A DNA stretch of 64,000 bases, taken from assembly GCA_937136455.1 (NCBI GenBank), contig CAKZOO010000059.1, positions 1-64,000 on the forward strand, given 5' to 3'. How positions within the stretch are numbered: position 1 is the first letter of the stretch; the number at the start of each line of letters is the position of its first letter. Of the stretch, positions 24,505 to 32,682 are shown one piece after another. Below the pieces are notes generated by a model. That model saw nothing but the letters and a program-made list of their open reading frames with translations. It did not search any database and had not been told where the DNA came from. The translations under genes and the position numbers were made by a program. This DNA comes from an uncultured Flavobacteriaceae bacterium (GTDB lineage: Bacteria; Bacteroidota; Bacteroidia; Flavobacteriales; Flavobacteriaceae).

Positions 24505-25336
24505 ACTTATCGGGTATGTAGGTAGTAAGGAAAAATTATTATCTGTCATAGAAGACTACATACCTGTAAACACTTCTATAATTTACGAGTGCTTTTGCGG
24601 TAGTGCCGCTGTAAGCCTCTCTCAGGACGTTTCTAAGTATTATCTAGCAGATAGTCAACCAGAGTTAATAAACTTCTTAGGATGCGTTAGAGACAATCCT
24701 GATGCCGTTATTAGTCGTGTACAAGAATTATTAGATCAAGGTGTGTCTGAAGAGTTGTATATGGCATTACGTGTACAGGATCGTAAAGAGGGATTCTTAA
24801 GGACAGATTTATATTCAAGGGCAGCACGATACTTCTTTATTGTAAACAATGGATATAACAACTTATATCGAGTTAATGGTAAAGGACAGTGCAATACACC
24901 TTATGCCAAAGGTAAGAAGAAAATACCTAATGATTGGAAAGAACGTATTACTGAGACAAGTGAGAAACTTGCCCGTAATTGTAATGGAATCTTTGAACAG
25001 CAATTTGATAATAAAGAGGTCTTACAAGCTGTAATAGATAGCCAACCAGAAGGGCAGACAGCCTTTGTGTTCATTGATCCGCCTTACTATGGTACATATG
25101 ACCAGTACACTAAAGAACGTACCTCAGAAGAATTCTGGGAGCGTCTGTATCAGTATCTTGAAGATCTTGATGAAGCAGGTATACCTTTCTTAATGACAAA
25201 TAGTTACCATGAGTTTATTCTTGAAAAGTTTGGTAAATGGAATATAACTGAAGTACCTGTAAAATACACTGTTGCCGCTGATGGCAGTAAGCGTGTAAAA
25301 ACTAGTGAAGCTTTTATCACAAATTTATCAAAATAA
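24497..25336 (+). CDS. Dam-type DNA adenine N6-methyltransferase
   Basis: 279 aa, likely TTG start at 24497 (8-nt overlap with the kinase gene). The SAM-binding motif is YECFCGSAAVSL (FxGxG type), followed by LADSQPELINF; the catalytic motif IV is VFIDPPYYGTYDQY (DPPY). The target-recognition middle is LYRVNGKGQCNTPYAKG. It would methylate adenine, perhaps at GATC, for protection of phage DNA from restriction or for strand marking. Site specificity cannot be read from the sequence. Confidence 0.9.
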   Translation: MAKLIGYVGSKEKLLSVIEDYIPVNTSIIYECFCGSAAVSLSQDVSKYYLADSQPELINFLGCVRDNPDAVISRVQELLDQGVSEELYMALRVQDRKEGFLRTDLYSRAARYFFIVNNGYNNLYRVNGKGQCNTPYAKGKKKIPNDWKERITETSEKLARNCNGIFEQQFDNKEVLQAVIDSQPEGQTAFVFIDPPYYGTYDQYTKERTSEEFWERLYQYLEDLDEAGIPFLMTNSYHEFILEKFGKWNITEVPVKYTVAADGSKRVKTSEAFITNLSK

Positions 25337-25339
25337 ATG

Positions 25340-25374
25340 TTGACAGAAAATGTGGCTGGTATATACTGGTCACA
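25340..25374 (+). promoter_or_regulatory. sigma70 promoter before lipoprotein gene
   Basis: -35 TTGACA (25340-25345), 16-nt spacer, -10 TATACT (25362-25367). An imperfect inverted repeat TGTGGC/GTCACA (25351-25356 and 25369-25374) encloses the -10. This is one of only two such promoters found inside the replication operon and suggests separate early expression of the following cassette. Confidence 0.75.
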
Positions 25375-25399
25375 TCTTAACAAACAGGAGCAATAACTT

Positions 25400-25933
25400 A
25401 TGAAATTTATGAAAACAAAACTTATGTTAGCAATGGCAGCAATTACAACTGGCCTTTTCGGTTGTTCAGAAGGTATTAACCAAGATGACGCTGCAAACCG
25501 TTTAGCATCGGAAACTCTTAATAAAGAGACACAAGAACTGAAACAACTTGAAAACAAATTAAAAGAGCAAGATCCTTCAGTGAAAGAAGTTTTTAAGTCA
25601 GTTGGTGATGATGGTAAAGAAGTGATTAACATTGTACGTGAAGATGATAACACAGGTGATATGTTAGTTGCTGGTATGTTAGGTATGACAGCAGGTATGC
25701 TTATGTCTAACATGATGAACAATCGCCCAATCGTATATAACAATACATCGGTGATGAGTAAGACAAGTTACAAAAGCTATAAGCGTACTTCAGTTTCAAA
25801 ATACACAAACAATGTACGTAAAAATGCTAAAAAGAAGGTTGCATCAAACCCATCTAAGTACAATGTAAGTACCCGTGGTCGTGCATTCTCAGGTAAAAGT
25901 AGTCGTTCAGGTTCGTACTCAAGAGGTGGTTAA
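25400..25933 (+). CDS. YgiB-like (DUF1190-type) lipoprotein
   Basis: 177 aa. It has a lipoprotein signal peptide: basic MKFMKTK, hydrophobic stretch, lipobox LFGC with Cys22. A Met/Gly hydrophobic patch (about residues 90-115) precedes a Ser/Lys/Asn-rich region and a Ser-Gly-Arg C terminus (GRAFSGKSSRSGSYSRGG). This layout matches bacterial YgiB/YjfM lipoproteins, which are genetically linked to the glutathionylspermidine-synthase-like YgiC/YjfC; the next phage gene is such a protein. The family assignment is by architecture and neighbour. Confidence 0.6.
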   Translation: MKFMKTKLMLAMAAITTGLFGCSEGINQDDAANRLASETLNKETQELKQLENKLKEQDPSVKEVFKSVGDDGKEVINIVREDDNTGDMLVAGMLGMTAGMLMSNMMNNRPIVYNNTSVMSKTSYKSYKRTSVSKYTNNVRKNAKKKVASNPSKYNVSTRGRAFSGKSSRSGSYSRGG

Positions 25934-25982
25934 TTCTACCCTTTGAACCAAACTTACTTTTATCAAACTCATAGGAGCAAAA

Positions 25983-27302
25983 ATGACTATTAAAGCTAAA
26001 TATTTTCCAGTACAATTTGATGTAGATACTTTTATTAAAGAAGAATTACCGCTAACGTATGCCTTTTTTGATGGTGCTAATAATCCTGAATATCGTAATG
26101 ATTTAGATGCATTGTTTTCTTTTGTAAGTAATAACAAAGACAATATGCCATTCTATGCGATTTCAGAAGATACCGCTAAACATATTTCTCATAGTTGTGA
26201 GAAAATGTATGAAGCTATGGCACACTGTCTTGATCATTTATTGACAAGTGATTATGACCGTGAAACCTTAGAATACTTCTTTGGTGAAACATTAAAGAAA
26301 CACCCATACTTTACAAACTATGCTCGTAAAACTTGGGATCGTAATCATGCAGCGGTATATGGTCGTTTTGACCTAGCGGTTTCTACTACTGGTGAAATTA
26401 AAGGCTTCTATGAGTTCAATGGCGATACTCCTGTAATGTTGTTTGAATCAACATCATTACAAAATAACCTTGTATCTCAGGTAACAAGCCCAGAGAATCA
26501 GTATAATGATTATTTTGAAAAGATGGTCAAAAATGCAGACCGATATATGCCACAAGGCAATGTATGTGTAGTTCTTGACTATGATTACATTGAAGATATT
26601 TGTACTTGTGAGACAATCAAGCAAATCTTTGAAGAAGCAGGGCGTACAGTATTTATTTCTAGCATTAAAGATTTGGTTGTAGATATTACCGAACATCATA
26701 AACCGTTTATGGTAAATGATATTGTAGTTGATAATCTATTTGTTCTATCACCTTGGGAAGAACTTTTAGAAGGTGATAACTACCATGCAATTATGCGACA
26801 TGATAACTGGATGAACCATGTACATTTCTTTGAACCTTCATGGCGTTGGTTTATGGCTAACAAAGGCTTCCTTGCTTGGATGACTTACTTAGCAGAAGAT
26901 ATGTCTGAAGAGTTTGGCTATATCTTAGAGTTGGAAGGTTTCTTACCTACATATCGTGAAAAAGATGTATTCATCGAACATGGTAAAGAATTTGTAGGAA
27001 AGCCGTTGACAGGGCGATTAAGTAGTAATATTGTCTTCTTTGATTCGGAAGGTAATACTTTGTCAGAAAGTGATGGTAATTACGGTGATGATGATTATGT
27101 TTATCAATTACTATGTAAGCCAGATCAAGTAGAAGGTCGTAACAACTTCATTATGGGCGCTTGGATGATTCCATACGTTCAACAAGGTACAAAGTATGAC
27201 CTAGAATCAGAAGTTGGTACATTGTGTATTCGAGAGTTTGATAAAGAAATTCTTGATATTAAAAATGAGCGTTTTATCCCTCATATTGTTGAATGGAATT
27301 AA
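25983..27302 (+). CDS. glutathionylspermidine synthase-like ATP-grasp protein (YgiC-like)
   Basis: 439 aa. It has the GSP_synth pattern: GRFDLAVSTTGEIKGFYEFNGD (split here: GRFDLAVSTTGEIKG then FYEFNGDTPVMLFES), EDMSEEFGYILELEG and a late GAWMIPYVQQG. In E. coli the synthase joins glutathione to spermidine by an ATP-grasp mechanism, while YgiC-type relatives act on unknown amine/peptide substrates. No amidase domain is present, so it matches the YgiC/YjfC group. It follows the lipoprotein gene by 49 nt and belongs to the same promoter unit. Confidence 0.8.
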   Translation: MTIKAKYFPVQFDVDTFIKEELPLTYAFFDGANNPEYRNDLDALFSFVSNNKDNMPFYAISEDTAKHISHSCEKMYEAMAHCLDHLLTSDYDRETLEYFFGETLKKHPYFTNYARKTWDRNHAAVYGRFDLAVSTTGEIKGFYEFNGDTPVMLFESTSLQNNLVSQVTSPENQYNDYFEKMVKNADRYMPQGNVCVVLDYDYIEDICTCETIKQIFEEAGRTVFISSIKDLVVDITEHHKPFMVNDIVVDNLFVLSPWEELLEGDNYHAIMRHDNWMNHVHFFEPSWRWFMANKGFLAWMTYLAEDMSEEFGYILELEGFLPTYREKDVFIEHGKEFVGKPLTGRLSSNIVFFDSEGNTLSESDGNYGDDDYVYQLLCKPDQVEGRNNFIMGAWMIPYVQQGTKYDLESEVGTLCIREFDKEILDIKNERFIPHIVEWN

Positions 27303-27313
27303 GGAGAAAAGAT

Positions 27314-27640
27314 ATGTTCCCAAAAACTAAGCGATTTATTACAGTATTACTACGTAAACTACGTGGCGAAGATTTTAACAAAATTACCATGAAAGGTAAT
27401 GAGCAAATCTTAAAATTACAAAAGGTTTCTGAAAACCATGAAGCTGATGCCAAGGCAGCAGAAGCACAAGCTGAAGCAGCACGTATCTATGCTCGTCAAA
27501 TGTCGAAGCAAGCTGAGCAATTAACAGTTGAATCTCAGAAAGCATTAGTGCTTAAGTCACGCTTTGAAGATATTTTCACAGTATCAGATCAAGATGTAGA
27601 ACTTTACAACAACCTAAAAGATAATGGTGTTGAAGTTTAA
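27314..27640 (+). CDS. coiled-coil protein in lipoprotein/ATP-grasp cassette
   Basis: 108 aa from ATG 27314 (GGAGAAAA upstream). A basic N terminus (KTKRFITVLLRKLRG) is followed by a long Ala/Glu/Lys/Gln helix (about 40-85). No family recognised. It lies 11 nt after the ATP-grasp gene and ends at a terminator, so it is the third member of this unit. PspA-like coiled-coil genes accompany YgiC relatives in bacteria, but similarity here is only structural. Confidence 0.6.
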   Translation: MFPKTKRFITVLLRKLRGEDFNKITMKGNEQILKLQKVSENHEADAKAAEAQAEAARIYARQMSKQAEQLTVESQKALVLKSRFEDIFTVSDQDVELYNNLKDNGVEV

Positions 27641-27648
27641 TATTAATT

Positions 27649-27671
27649 AGTGGGCTACGGCCCACTTTTTG
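27649..27671 (+). terminator. Rho-independent terminator with TACG tetraloop
   Basis: AGTGGGC-TACG-GCCCACT stem followed by TTTT. The C(UACG)G loop is an extra-stable UNCG tetraloop. It closes the lipoprotein/ATP-grasp/coiled-coil unit. Confidence 0.88.
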
Positions 27672-27683
27672 TTAGGAGAGAAA

Positions 27684-28889
27684 ATGTTAAATACAACACT
27701 CTTTAAGATTAATAAAAATCTCTCTATTCAAATTTGGAAAGCTTGGGTAGAGGGTTCTAAAGTAATTGCTGAATATGGTAAGCAAGATGGTAAGCAAACA
27801 CGTTCAGAGTATGAAGCTAAGCCTACTAATGTAGGTCGTTCTAATGAACGCAATGCAGAGCAACAAGCTATTTTTGAATGTGAAGCCATGTATGCCGATC
27901 AGGTTGACAACAAGCATTATCGTAAATCAGTAGAAGAAGCTGAAGCATTTCACGATTCATGTACTGTACCTATGAAGGTGCAAGATTATAAAAAACATGC
28001 AATCAAGATCATCTTTCCTTGCTGGGTTCAATTGAAATTTAATGGTAGTCGTTTATGTGTAGTAGATGGTAAATTTATGTCTAAAGCAGGTCGTGAAGAG
28101 ACTTGTAAAGTACGACATATTGCCCGTGAAGTCCGCCAACTAGGTATGGATATTGATTCAGAAGTATATTGTCACGGGTTCAGTCTACAGGCTATCCGTT
28201 CAGCATTCTTGAAGCCAAACGATAATACACCTCACCTTAAATTAATGATCTTTGATAGCCCTCAACGTAGAGTACCTTTTAGTGAAAGAGCTAAAGAGCT
28301 TGTACGTATTCAAAAGCGTATTGAAGAACTCGGATTACGACACCTGCAAGTAGAGATGCCTGTACGTATCAATACCCAAGAAGAGCTTGATGAGTTTTAT
28401 GACAAAGCCATTAATCAGAAATATGCAGGTATCAAATCATTCCTACGCACATCTTATGAACATAAAAAGGCGGGTGAATTAGTACCTACAGAAGATGGTG
28501 GTGAAGAATGTTTTGAACCATATGAAGGTATTATTATCCGCAATGATAACGGTATGTTTGAGTTTGGCAACCGTAGCTATGATACTCAAAAACGTAAGCC
28601 ACGTTTTGACTCTGAAGCAAAAGTTTTAGAAGTTTCTAAAGATAAGTCTGGACAAGGCGTACTACATTGTGTAACATGTGACTCATTGGGTGCTATTAAG
28701 TTTAAGTGTAAGATGAAAGTTGACCGCAGAGATGGTAAAAAGTACCCAAGAGATTACGAAACAATGTTGCAATTAATTGGTAAATGGATTACATTTAGTT
28801 ATGAAGAGTTAAGTGACAAAGGTGTACCAACTAAGCCAGTTGGAGAGCTTGAACGTAACTGTGATGAACAAGGTAATCCTTTGGAGTAG
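27684..28889 (+). CDS. ATP-dependent DNA ligase
   Basis: 401 aa from ATG 27684. Nucleotidyltransferase motif I is VQLKFNGSRLC (catalytic Lys in K-F-N-G; the usual third residue is Asp). Motif III is IDSEVYCHG, motif IV YEGIIIRND, motif V KVLEVSKDKSGQG and the OB domain follows. It seals nicks during replication and recombination. The Asp-to-Asn change in KxDG is notable; the Lys nucleophile is intact. Confidence 0.88.
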   Translation: MLNTTLFKINKNLSIQIWKAWVEGSKVIAEYGKQDGKQTRSEYEAKPTNVGRSNERNAEQQAIFECEAMYADQVDNKHYRKSVEEAEAFHDSCTVPMKVQDYKKHAIKIIFPCWVQLKFNGSRLCVVDGKFMSKAGREETCKVRHIAREVRQLGMDIDSEVYCHGFSLQAIRSAFLKPNDNTPHLKLMIFDSPQRRVPFSERAKELVRIQKRIEELGLRHLQVEMPVRINTQEELDEFYDKAINQKYAGIKSFLRTSYEHKKAGELVPTEDGGEECFEPYEGIIIRNDNGMFEFGNRSYDTQKRKPRFDSEAKVLEVSKDKSGQGVLHCVTCDSLGAIKFKCKMKVDRRDGKKYPRDYETMLQLIGKWITFSYEELSDKGVPTKPVGELERNCDEQGNPLE

Positions 28890-28891
28890 AT

Positions 28892-29116
28892 ATGGATCTT
28901 ATAAAAAGAGATGCACTAATTACAAACAAAGATGCTACGGAAACTCATATACGTAGAACCTTGAAGCGTAAAGGGTTCTCTGAAGACCGTATTACTAAAT
29001 ATTTAAGAGGTTGGAATCTTGTAAAAGAAGGTACTAATCTAAAACCTAAAGTTAAAAAGGAGTCTGATAATGACAAAAAGCCAAAACGAAAACGTAAACC
29101 AGCAAAACGAAAATGA
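28892..29116 (+). CDS. small very basic protein
   Basis: 74 aa, unrecognised. Residues 1-50 look like a small helical domain with THIRRTLKRKGFSEDRITKYLRGW, and residues 50-74 are almost all Lys/Arg/Pro, suggesting nucleic-acid binding. Two nt after the ligase stop; overlaps the next gene by 47 nt. Confidence 0.6.
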   Translation: MDLIKRDALITNKDATETHIRRTLKRKGFSEDRITKYLRGWNLVKEGTNLKPKVKKESDNDKKPKRKRKPAKRK

Positions 29117-29438
29117 AGTAGCAGTTGACATTGTAGTTCAACAAAAAGCATCTCTTTATGGTATTGCATCGGTAATTGTTGGTCTTGGTCATACGCCTAA
29201 GAAAAAGGCTATGAAGAAGGTAGTAAAACAATTACGTAAAGATGTACGGGCAGCAGTTGGCCCTGATGGTGGTGATGAGCTAATGAAGCAAAATCGTGAA
29301 GTAGTTGAGGGTATCTTTACAGGTATTCGTAGAAACCCATCATTATCTGATAAAGATCGTAAACAACAAATGTTCTTAGCTACACAAGACTTATATGCCT
29401 CATATAAAAAAGGTCTTAAAAACGTGGTAAATGGCTAA
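29070..29438 (+). CDS. hypothetical protein
   Basis: 122 aa, unrecognised. Asn/Gln-rich start, then a helical domain containing LGHTPKKKAMKKVVKQLRKDV. ATG 29070 has AAGGAG. It overlaps the preceding gene by 47 nt in another frame; both frames seem used because both have ribosome sites. Confidence 0.55.
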   Translation: MTKSQNENVNQQNENEVAVDIVVQQKASLYGIASVIVGLGHTPKKKAMKKVVKQLRKDVRAAVGPDGGDELMKQNREVVEGIFTGIRRNPSLSDKDRKQQMFLATQDLYASYKKGLKNVVNG

Positions 29439-30054
29439 TCGTACCAAAATGCTAGAAGCCTTACCTAGGGCTTCTGGTGAAAGATTGAAAGCAAAATACC
29501 TCTGTAATTGTGGAGTAATATTTATAGCTCAAGTAAGAAATGTTACGTCAGGAAGAACAACATCTTGTGGGTGTTTATTGAAGAAGTTAGTAGGAGAATA
29601 TGCCACTACAAAACACCCACTATATTTCACCTATGAAGGAATGATAGCACGTTGTTATAGAAAATCTCATCATGCTTACAAAAATTATGGAGGAAGAGGG
29701 ATTGCAGTTTGTAGTTCATGGTTGGAATCTTTTTCTAATTTTGTAAAAGATATGGGAGAAAAACCTACACCTGAACATACATTAGATCGTATAGATAATA
29801 ATAAAGATTATTCACCAGAAAATTGTAAATGGTCAACACCTAAAGAGCAATCTTCTAATAAAAGGAATAATGTAAAATATACTTATAACGGTTTAACATT
29901 AACAGCTACAGATTGGTCTTTACGTCTTGGTGGAAATCGTCATCTTGTCAGAGACAGGATTAAGAATGGTATGGATATAGAAAAAGCCATAAGTACACCA
30001 GTTCGTAAATCAAAAGGAGGAACTTGTATGAGCAACCAAGTTATAGAAAAATAG
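29431..30054 (+). CDS. HNH homing endonuclease
   Basis: 207 aa. A zinc-binding start (CNCG and SCGCL) is followed by the same HNH core as the gene at 11687: YGGRGIAVCSSWLES, HTLDRIDNNKDYSPENCKW. The C-terminal part is a NUMOD-like HTH, TLTATDWSLRLGG. It overlaps its upstream neighbour by 8 nt and the next gene begins within its last codons, the typical footprint of a mobile endonuclease wedged into an operon. Confidence 0.88.
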   Translation: MANRTKMLEALPRASGERLKAKYLCNCGVIFIAQVRNVTSGRTTSCGCLLKKLVGEYATTKHPLYFTYEGMIARCYRKSHHAYKNYGGRGIAVCSSWLESFSNFVKDMGEKPTPEHTLDRIDNNKDYSPENCKWSTPKEQSSNKRNNVKYTYNGLTLTATDWSLRLGGNRHLVRDRIKNGMDIEKAISTPVRKSKGGTCMSNQVIEK

Positions 30055-30584
30055 CAAATAAGACAAAACATGTTGGGGTTATCCGCCCCACTGTTCCTCA
30101 TCCTCAAATATTTTGGGGTACAATAGATGAAGTAGCGGCTCATTTAGGTATTTCTAGAAGAGCCACTGTTTCACTTTTAGATGGTGTCACTAAATCAACT
30201 CGAAAAGGTCATAGGGCAATGACTGAAGAGGAACAAGAAAAATATTATCAACCACCAAAGCCACCTAAAAAGAAACCTTCCAAAAGAAACACAAACTATA
30301 ATCAAAAAATGTATTGGAAGATTACCTTTTTCAAAGATTGGAAGAAAGGTGAACCCTATCCCCAAGAACCTGATCGTATATTCTCAGGAACTCCGCAAGA
30401 ATTTGTAAGATTTACTAACTGCAATATTGGTCAAATTTATCGACTAATAAACTGGCATGATGGTAATGAAGAAAAATATCCATTAAAGTCAATCAAAGGC
30501 TGGACTATTGCCCGTATTAGACGGTATACTGAACCTTATAAACGTAAACCACGTAAATCTAAGGAGTCAGAAGATGCAGCGTAA
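30024..30584 (+). CDS. putative DNA-binding protein with two NUMOD-like repeats
   Basis: 186 aa if it starts at TTG 30024 (AAAGGAGG three nt upstream); the ATG at 30028 is in the HNH frame and codes only 8 codons. Two similar segments, GTIDEVAAHLGISRRATVSLL (about 32-52) and GTPQEFVRFTNCNIGQIYRL (about 121-140), each followed by a Lys-rich turn, look like tandem HTH/NUMOD repeats. Lys/Pro-rich linkers separate them. Possibly a split-off DNA-binding part of a homing enzyme. Confidence 0.5.
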   Translation: MYEQPSYRKIANKTKHVGVIRPTVPHPQIFWGTIDEVAAHLGISRRATVSLLDGVTKSTRKGHRAMTEEEQEKYYQPPKPPKKKPSKRNTNYNQKMYWKITFFKDWKKGEPYPQEPDRIFSGTPQEFVRFTNCNIGQIYRLINWHDGNEEKYPLKSIKGWTIARIRRYTEPYKRKPRKSKESEDAA

Positions 30585-31257
30585 GAATTATTCCAAAGCT
30601 CAAATATATTTAACAGAATGTACTCATCCTCAATACACTAATCTACGGTATATTGGTTTAGATACTAAATGTGATCCTAATTACCTAGGAAGCTCTGTAG
30701 CGTTAAAGTGGTGGATAAACTACCTAGGACGCAACAACTTCACTAAAACGGTCTTAGAAGAGATTACAGGCACTATGACAGAGCTTTGTAGTATCGAACA
30801 AAAGTATATCCTTGAACATGATGCTGTTAGAAGTCCATTTTATTTCAATATGAATGGTGGAAGTAGAGCCGCATCTATAGAAGATATGGTTATTGATATG
30901 AATTACATAGTCAGACCAACTTCTACCTTGTCTCAAACATTTGTGGATAAAACTATTTCTGATATGAGAGAATCAATGGGCTTCTTCAGTCACTCAAAAC
31001 GTCAATTAGCAAGCCGTGTACTATGTATGATGCTTTACGGTTATATCAAATATGATCAGTGCGAATTTGAATACAATAGTTATACACATTATGGCACTTG
31101 CAAACCTGAAGATTTTCAAGATATACTTTCAGCACTTAGTAATTTAAACATTGCTAATTCAGGTCTAGGTAATATTATTCCTACAGAGGAATTTTTGGAT
31201 AGTTTACCTGAACTTTCACATGAACATTTTAGTGTTCAATTAACCCAAAACCATTAA
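30574..31257 (+). CDS. GIY-YIG-like homing endonuclease candidate
   Basis: 227 aa from ATG 30574 (AAGGAG). The N-terminal half has YLTECTHPQYTNLRYIGLDT, a GIY-YIG-like YIG, then DPNYLGSS and a Glu in ELCSIEQKYI, in Seg-like order. The remainder is helical with no clear domain. Overlaps the preceding gene by 11 nt. The assignment rests on the degenerate motif. Confidence 0.55.
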   Translation: MQRKNYSKAQIYLTECTHPQYTNLRYIGLDTKCDPNYLGSSVALKWWINYLGRNNFTKTVLEEITGTMTELCSIEQKYILEHDAVRSPFYFNMNGGSRAASIEDMVIDMNYIVRPTSTLSQTFVDKTISDMRESMGFFSHSKRQLASRVLCMMLYGYIKYDQCEFEYNSYTHYGTCKPEDFQDILSALSNLNIANSGLGNIIPTEEFLDSLPELSHEHFSVQLTQNH

Positions 31258-31266
31258 GGAGATATA

Positions 31267-31725
31267 ATGGCACAAACAACTATGAATGCAGCGCTAGGTA
31301 ATATCAAGCGTAACTATTCAAAAGAGGATTACAACCCTTTTAAAATGATGGAATATATCTATGACAATTGCCTACATCAAGGTGCAGGTCATACTGTATT
31401 AATCGTTGGTTATTCAGATCGCTTTGTTAATGAAAGTCTACGAGCATGGCAACATGTTCTAGTGGATAAAAATTTACTTAAAGATGGTGATCCTATTCCA
31501 ACACTTTCAGCTACACAAGAGTTTGTAACTCACACTGGTACTGTGTTACAATTCAAATTCTTCAAAGATGAAGCACAACATCAAATGGCTTTTTACGAGG
31601 CAACTAAAGGTGTAACAACACTTGCACTTTGTAGTGAATACAAATCTGCGGATTTCTTGAATGTTATTCGAGAAGCACAGGCAGATAGTAATGTGTACGA
31701 TTTTTCAAAAAATAATGAAAAATAA
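31267..31725 (+). CDS. hypothetical protein
   Basis: 152 aa, unrecognised. Alternating beta and alpha pattern: HTVLIVGYSDRFVNES, GTVLQFKFFKDEA, VTTLALCSE. No membrane segment or signal. Nine nt after the GIY-YIG gene. The following 50 nt hold a promoter and a terminator. Confidence 0.65.
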   Translation: MAQTTMNAALGNIKRNYSKEDYNPFKMMEYIYDNCLHQGAGHTVLIVGYSDRFVNESLRAWQHVLVDKNLLKDGDPIPTLSATQEFVTHTGTVLQFKFFKDEAQHQMAFYEATKGVTTLALCSEYKSADFLNVIREAQADSNVYDFSKNNEK

Positions 31726-31726
31726 G

Positions 31727-31756
31727 TTGACACAGAGAATCTAAGTGATAAACTTA
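31727..31756 (+). promoter_or_regulatory. sigma70 promoter with small dyad over -10
   Basis: -35 TTGACA (31727-31732), 16-nt spacer, -10 TAAACT (31749-31754). TAAGT/ACTTA (31742-31746, 31752-31756) is an inverted repeat around the -10. The start point would fall inside the terminator stem just downstream. Confidence 0.65.
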
Positions 31757-31757
31757 C

Positions 31758-31790
31758 AGGCAATCAGATAACAACTGGTTGCCTATTTTT
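31758..31790 (+). terminator. Rho-independent terminator overlapping a promoter start
   Basis: AGGCAATCA and TGGTTGCCT form a 9-bp stem with one mismatch followed by ATTTTTCG. It ends transcription from upstream genes and would begin almost at the first base of a transcript from the adjacent promoter. Confidence 0.75.
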
Positions 31791-31811
31791 CGCAAACAAA
31801 AGGAGGTCTTT

Positions 31812-32141
31812 ATGATCATTGAAAATAATATTGAAATTGTAGCTCCTACAGCTATCTTATTTATCTTATTGTGTTACTGGATTATCAAGAAAGTAACAAC
31901 ACCAGTAGCTAGTGAAGAAGTTCCGACATTTACAGAGGGTTTAAGTGAACTTTCTGAACCAAAGATTAAAGCGGTAACTGAGTCTCGCTATGTTGAAAAG
32001 AAAGCAAGTCGTACTCACAAAGATGTAAACCGTTGGGGTCGTTGGCGTTGTACTTTGACAAATGGTAAAGAAGTTACACGTATGGGTCAGCTATCAAATG
32101 TAATTAAAGCTGATGTAAAATCTTACCGAGAAATCAAGTAA
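31812..32141 (+). CDS. single-pass membrane protein
   Basis: 109 aa from ATG 31812 (AAAGGAGG). One membrane helix at about residues 9-30 (APTAILFILLCYWII), then a soluble basic domain with RWGRWRCTLTNGKEV. Function unknown; a cytoplasmic C terminus is likely. Confidence 0.65.
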   Translation: MIIENNIEIVAPTAILFILLCYWIIKKVTTPVASEEVPTFTEGLSELSEPKIKAVTESRYVEKKASRTHKDVNRWGRWRCTLTNGKEVTRMGQLSNVIKADVKSYREIK

Positions 32142-32168
32142 TTTAATTAAAAGTTTGGAGAAAACATT

Positions 32169-32366
32169 ATGAGTACATTTTTTATCATTTCAGTAATCAT
32201 CTTATTAATCTATACCTTTGTAGGTTATAAGGTTTACAAACAATCAAACAGCTTTTCTAAGCACATGATTTGGGGGTGGTTGCCAATGGTTTTCTTATGC
32301 TGGTGTGTTAAAAGTGGTTTTATTCCATTTGGTTGCCAACCAACTAAAGGTACAGCCAATGGTTAA
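32169..32366 (+). CDS. small membrane protein
   Basis: 65 aa with two probable membrane helices: FFIISVIILLIYTFVGY and MIWGWLPMVFLCWCV. Ribosome site TTGGAG. Unrecognised. Confidence 0.65.
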   Translation: MSTFFIISVIILLIYTFVGYKVYKQSNSFSKHMIWGWLPMVFLCWCVKSGFIPFGCQPTKGTANG

Positions 32367-32682
32367 GAAGCCTGAAGTAGAAGCGAGTGTACATCTCTTA
32401 AAAACACTTCCTGAAAACTTTAATAAAGTAGCAACTGGTGTAATGTCTTTTCAATTAAGAAAGAATGACCGAGACTACAAATTAAATGATATTCTTGTAC
32501 TCCAAGAATATGTAGGTTCAGTACATGATGAAGATCAGTACACAGGTAGACAATTTGTATGTCGAGTTAATTGCATCTTGACTGAAGATGATGGGTTACA
32601 ACAAAACTATGTACTCTTGAATATCTCCAAAATTCATTTATTTGGAAATAGGGCAGGGTTAAGGTATGAAACCAAACTATGA
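32359..32682 (+). CDS. DUF3850 (ASCH/PUA-like) protein
   Basis: 107 aa from ATG 32359, overlapping the membrane protein by 8 nt. VHLLKTLPENFNKVATG, FQLRKNDRDYKLNDILVLQE, YTGRQFVCRV and NYVLLNI are in the order seen in DUF3850: 'K..P..F..V..G.K..E.RKNDRD...GD.L.L.E'. The family has an ASCH-like fold thought to bind RNA or modified nucleotides. Confidence 0.85.
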   Translation: MVKKPEVEASVHLLKTLPENFNKVATGVMSFQLRKNDRDYKLNDILVLQEYVGSVHDEDQYTGRQFVCRVNCILTEDDGLQQNYVLLNISKIHLFGNRAGLRYETKL

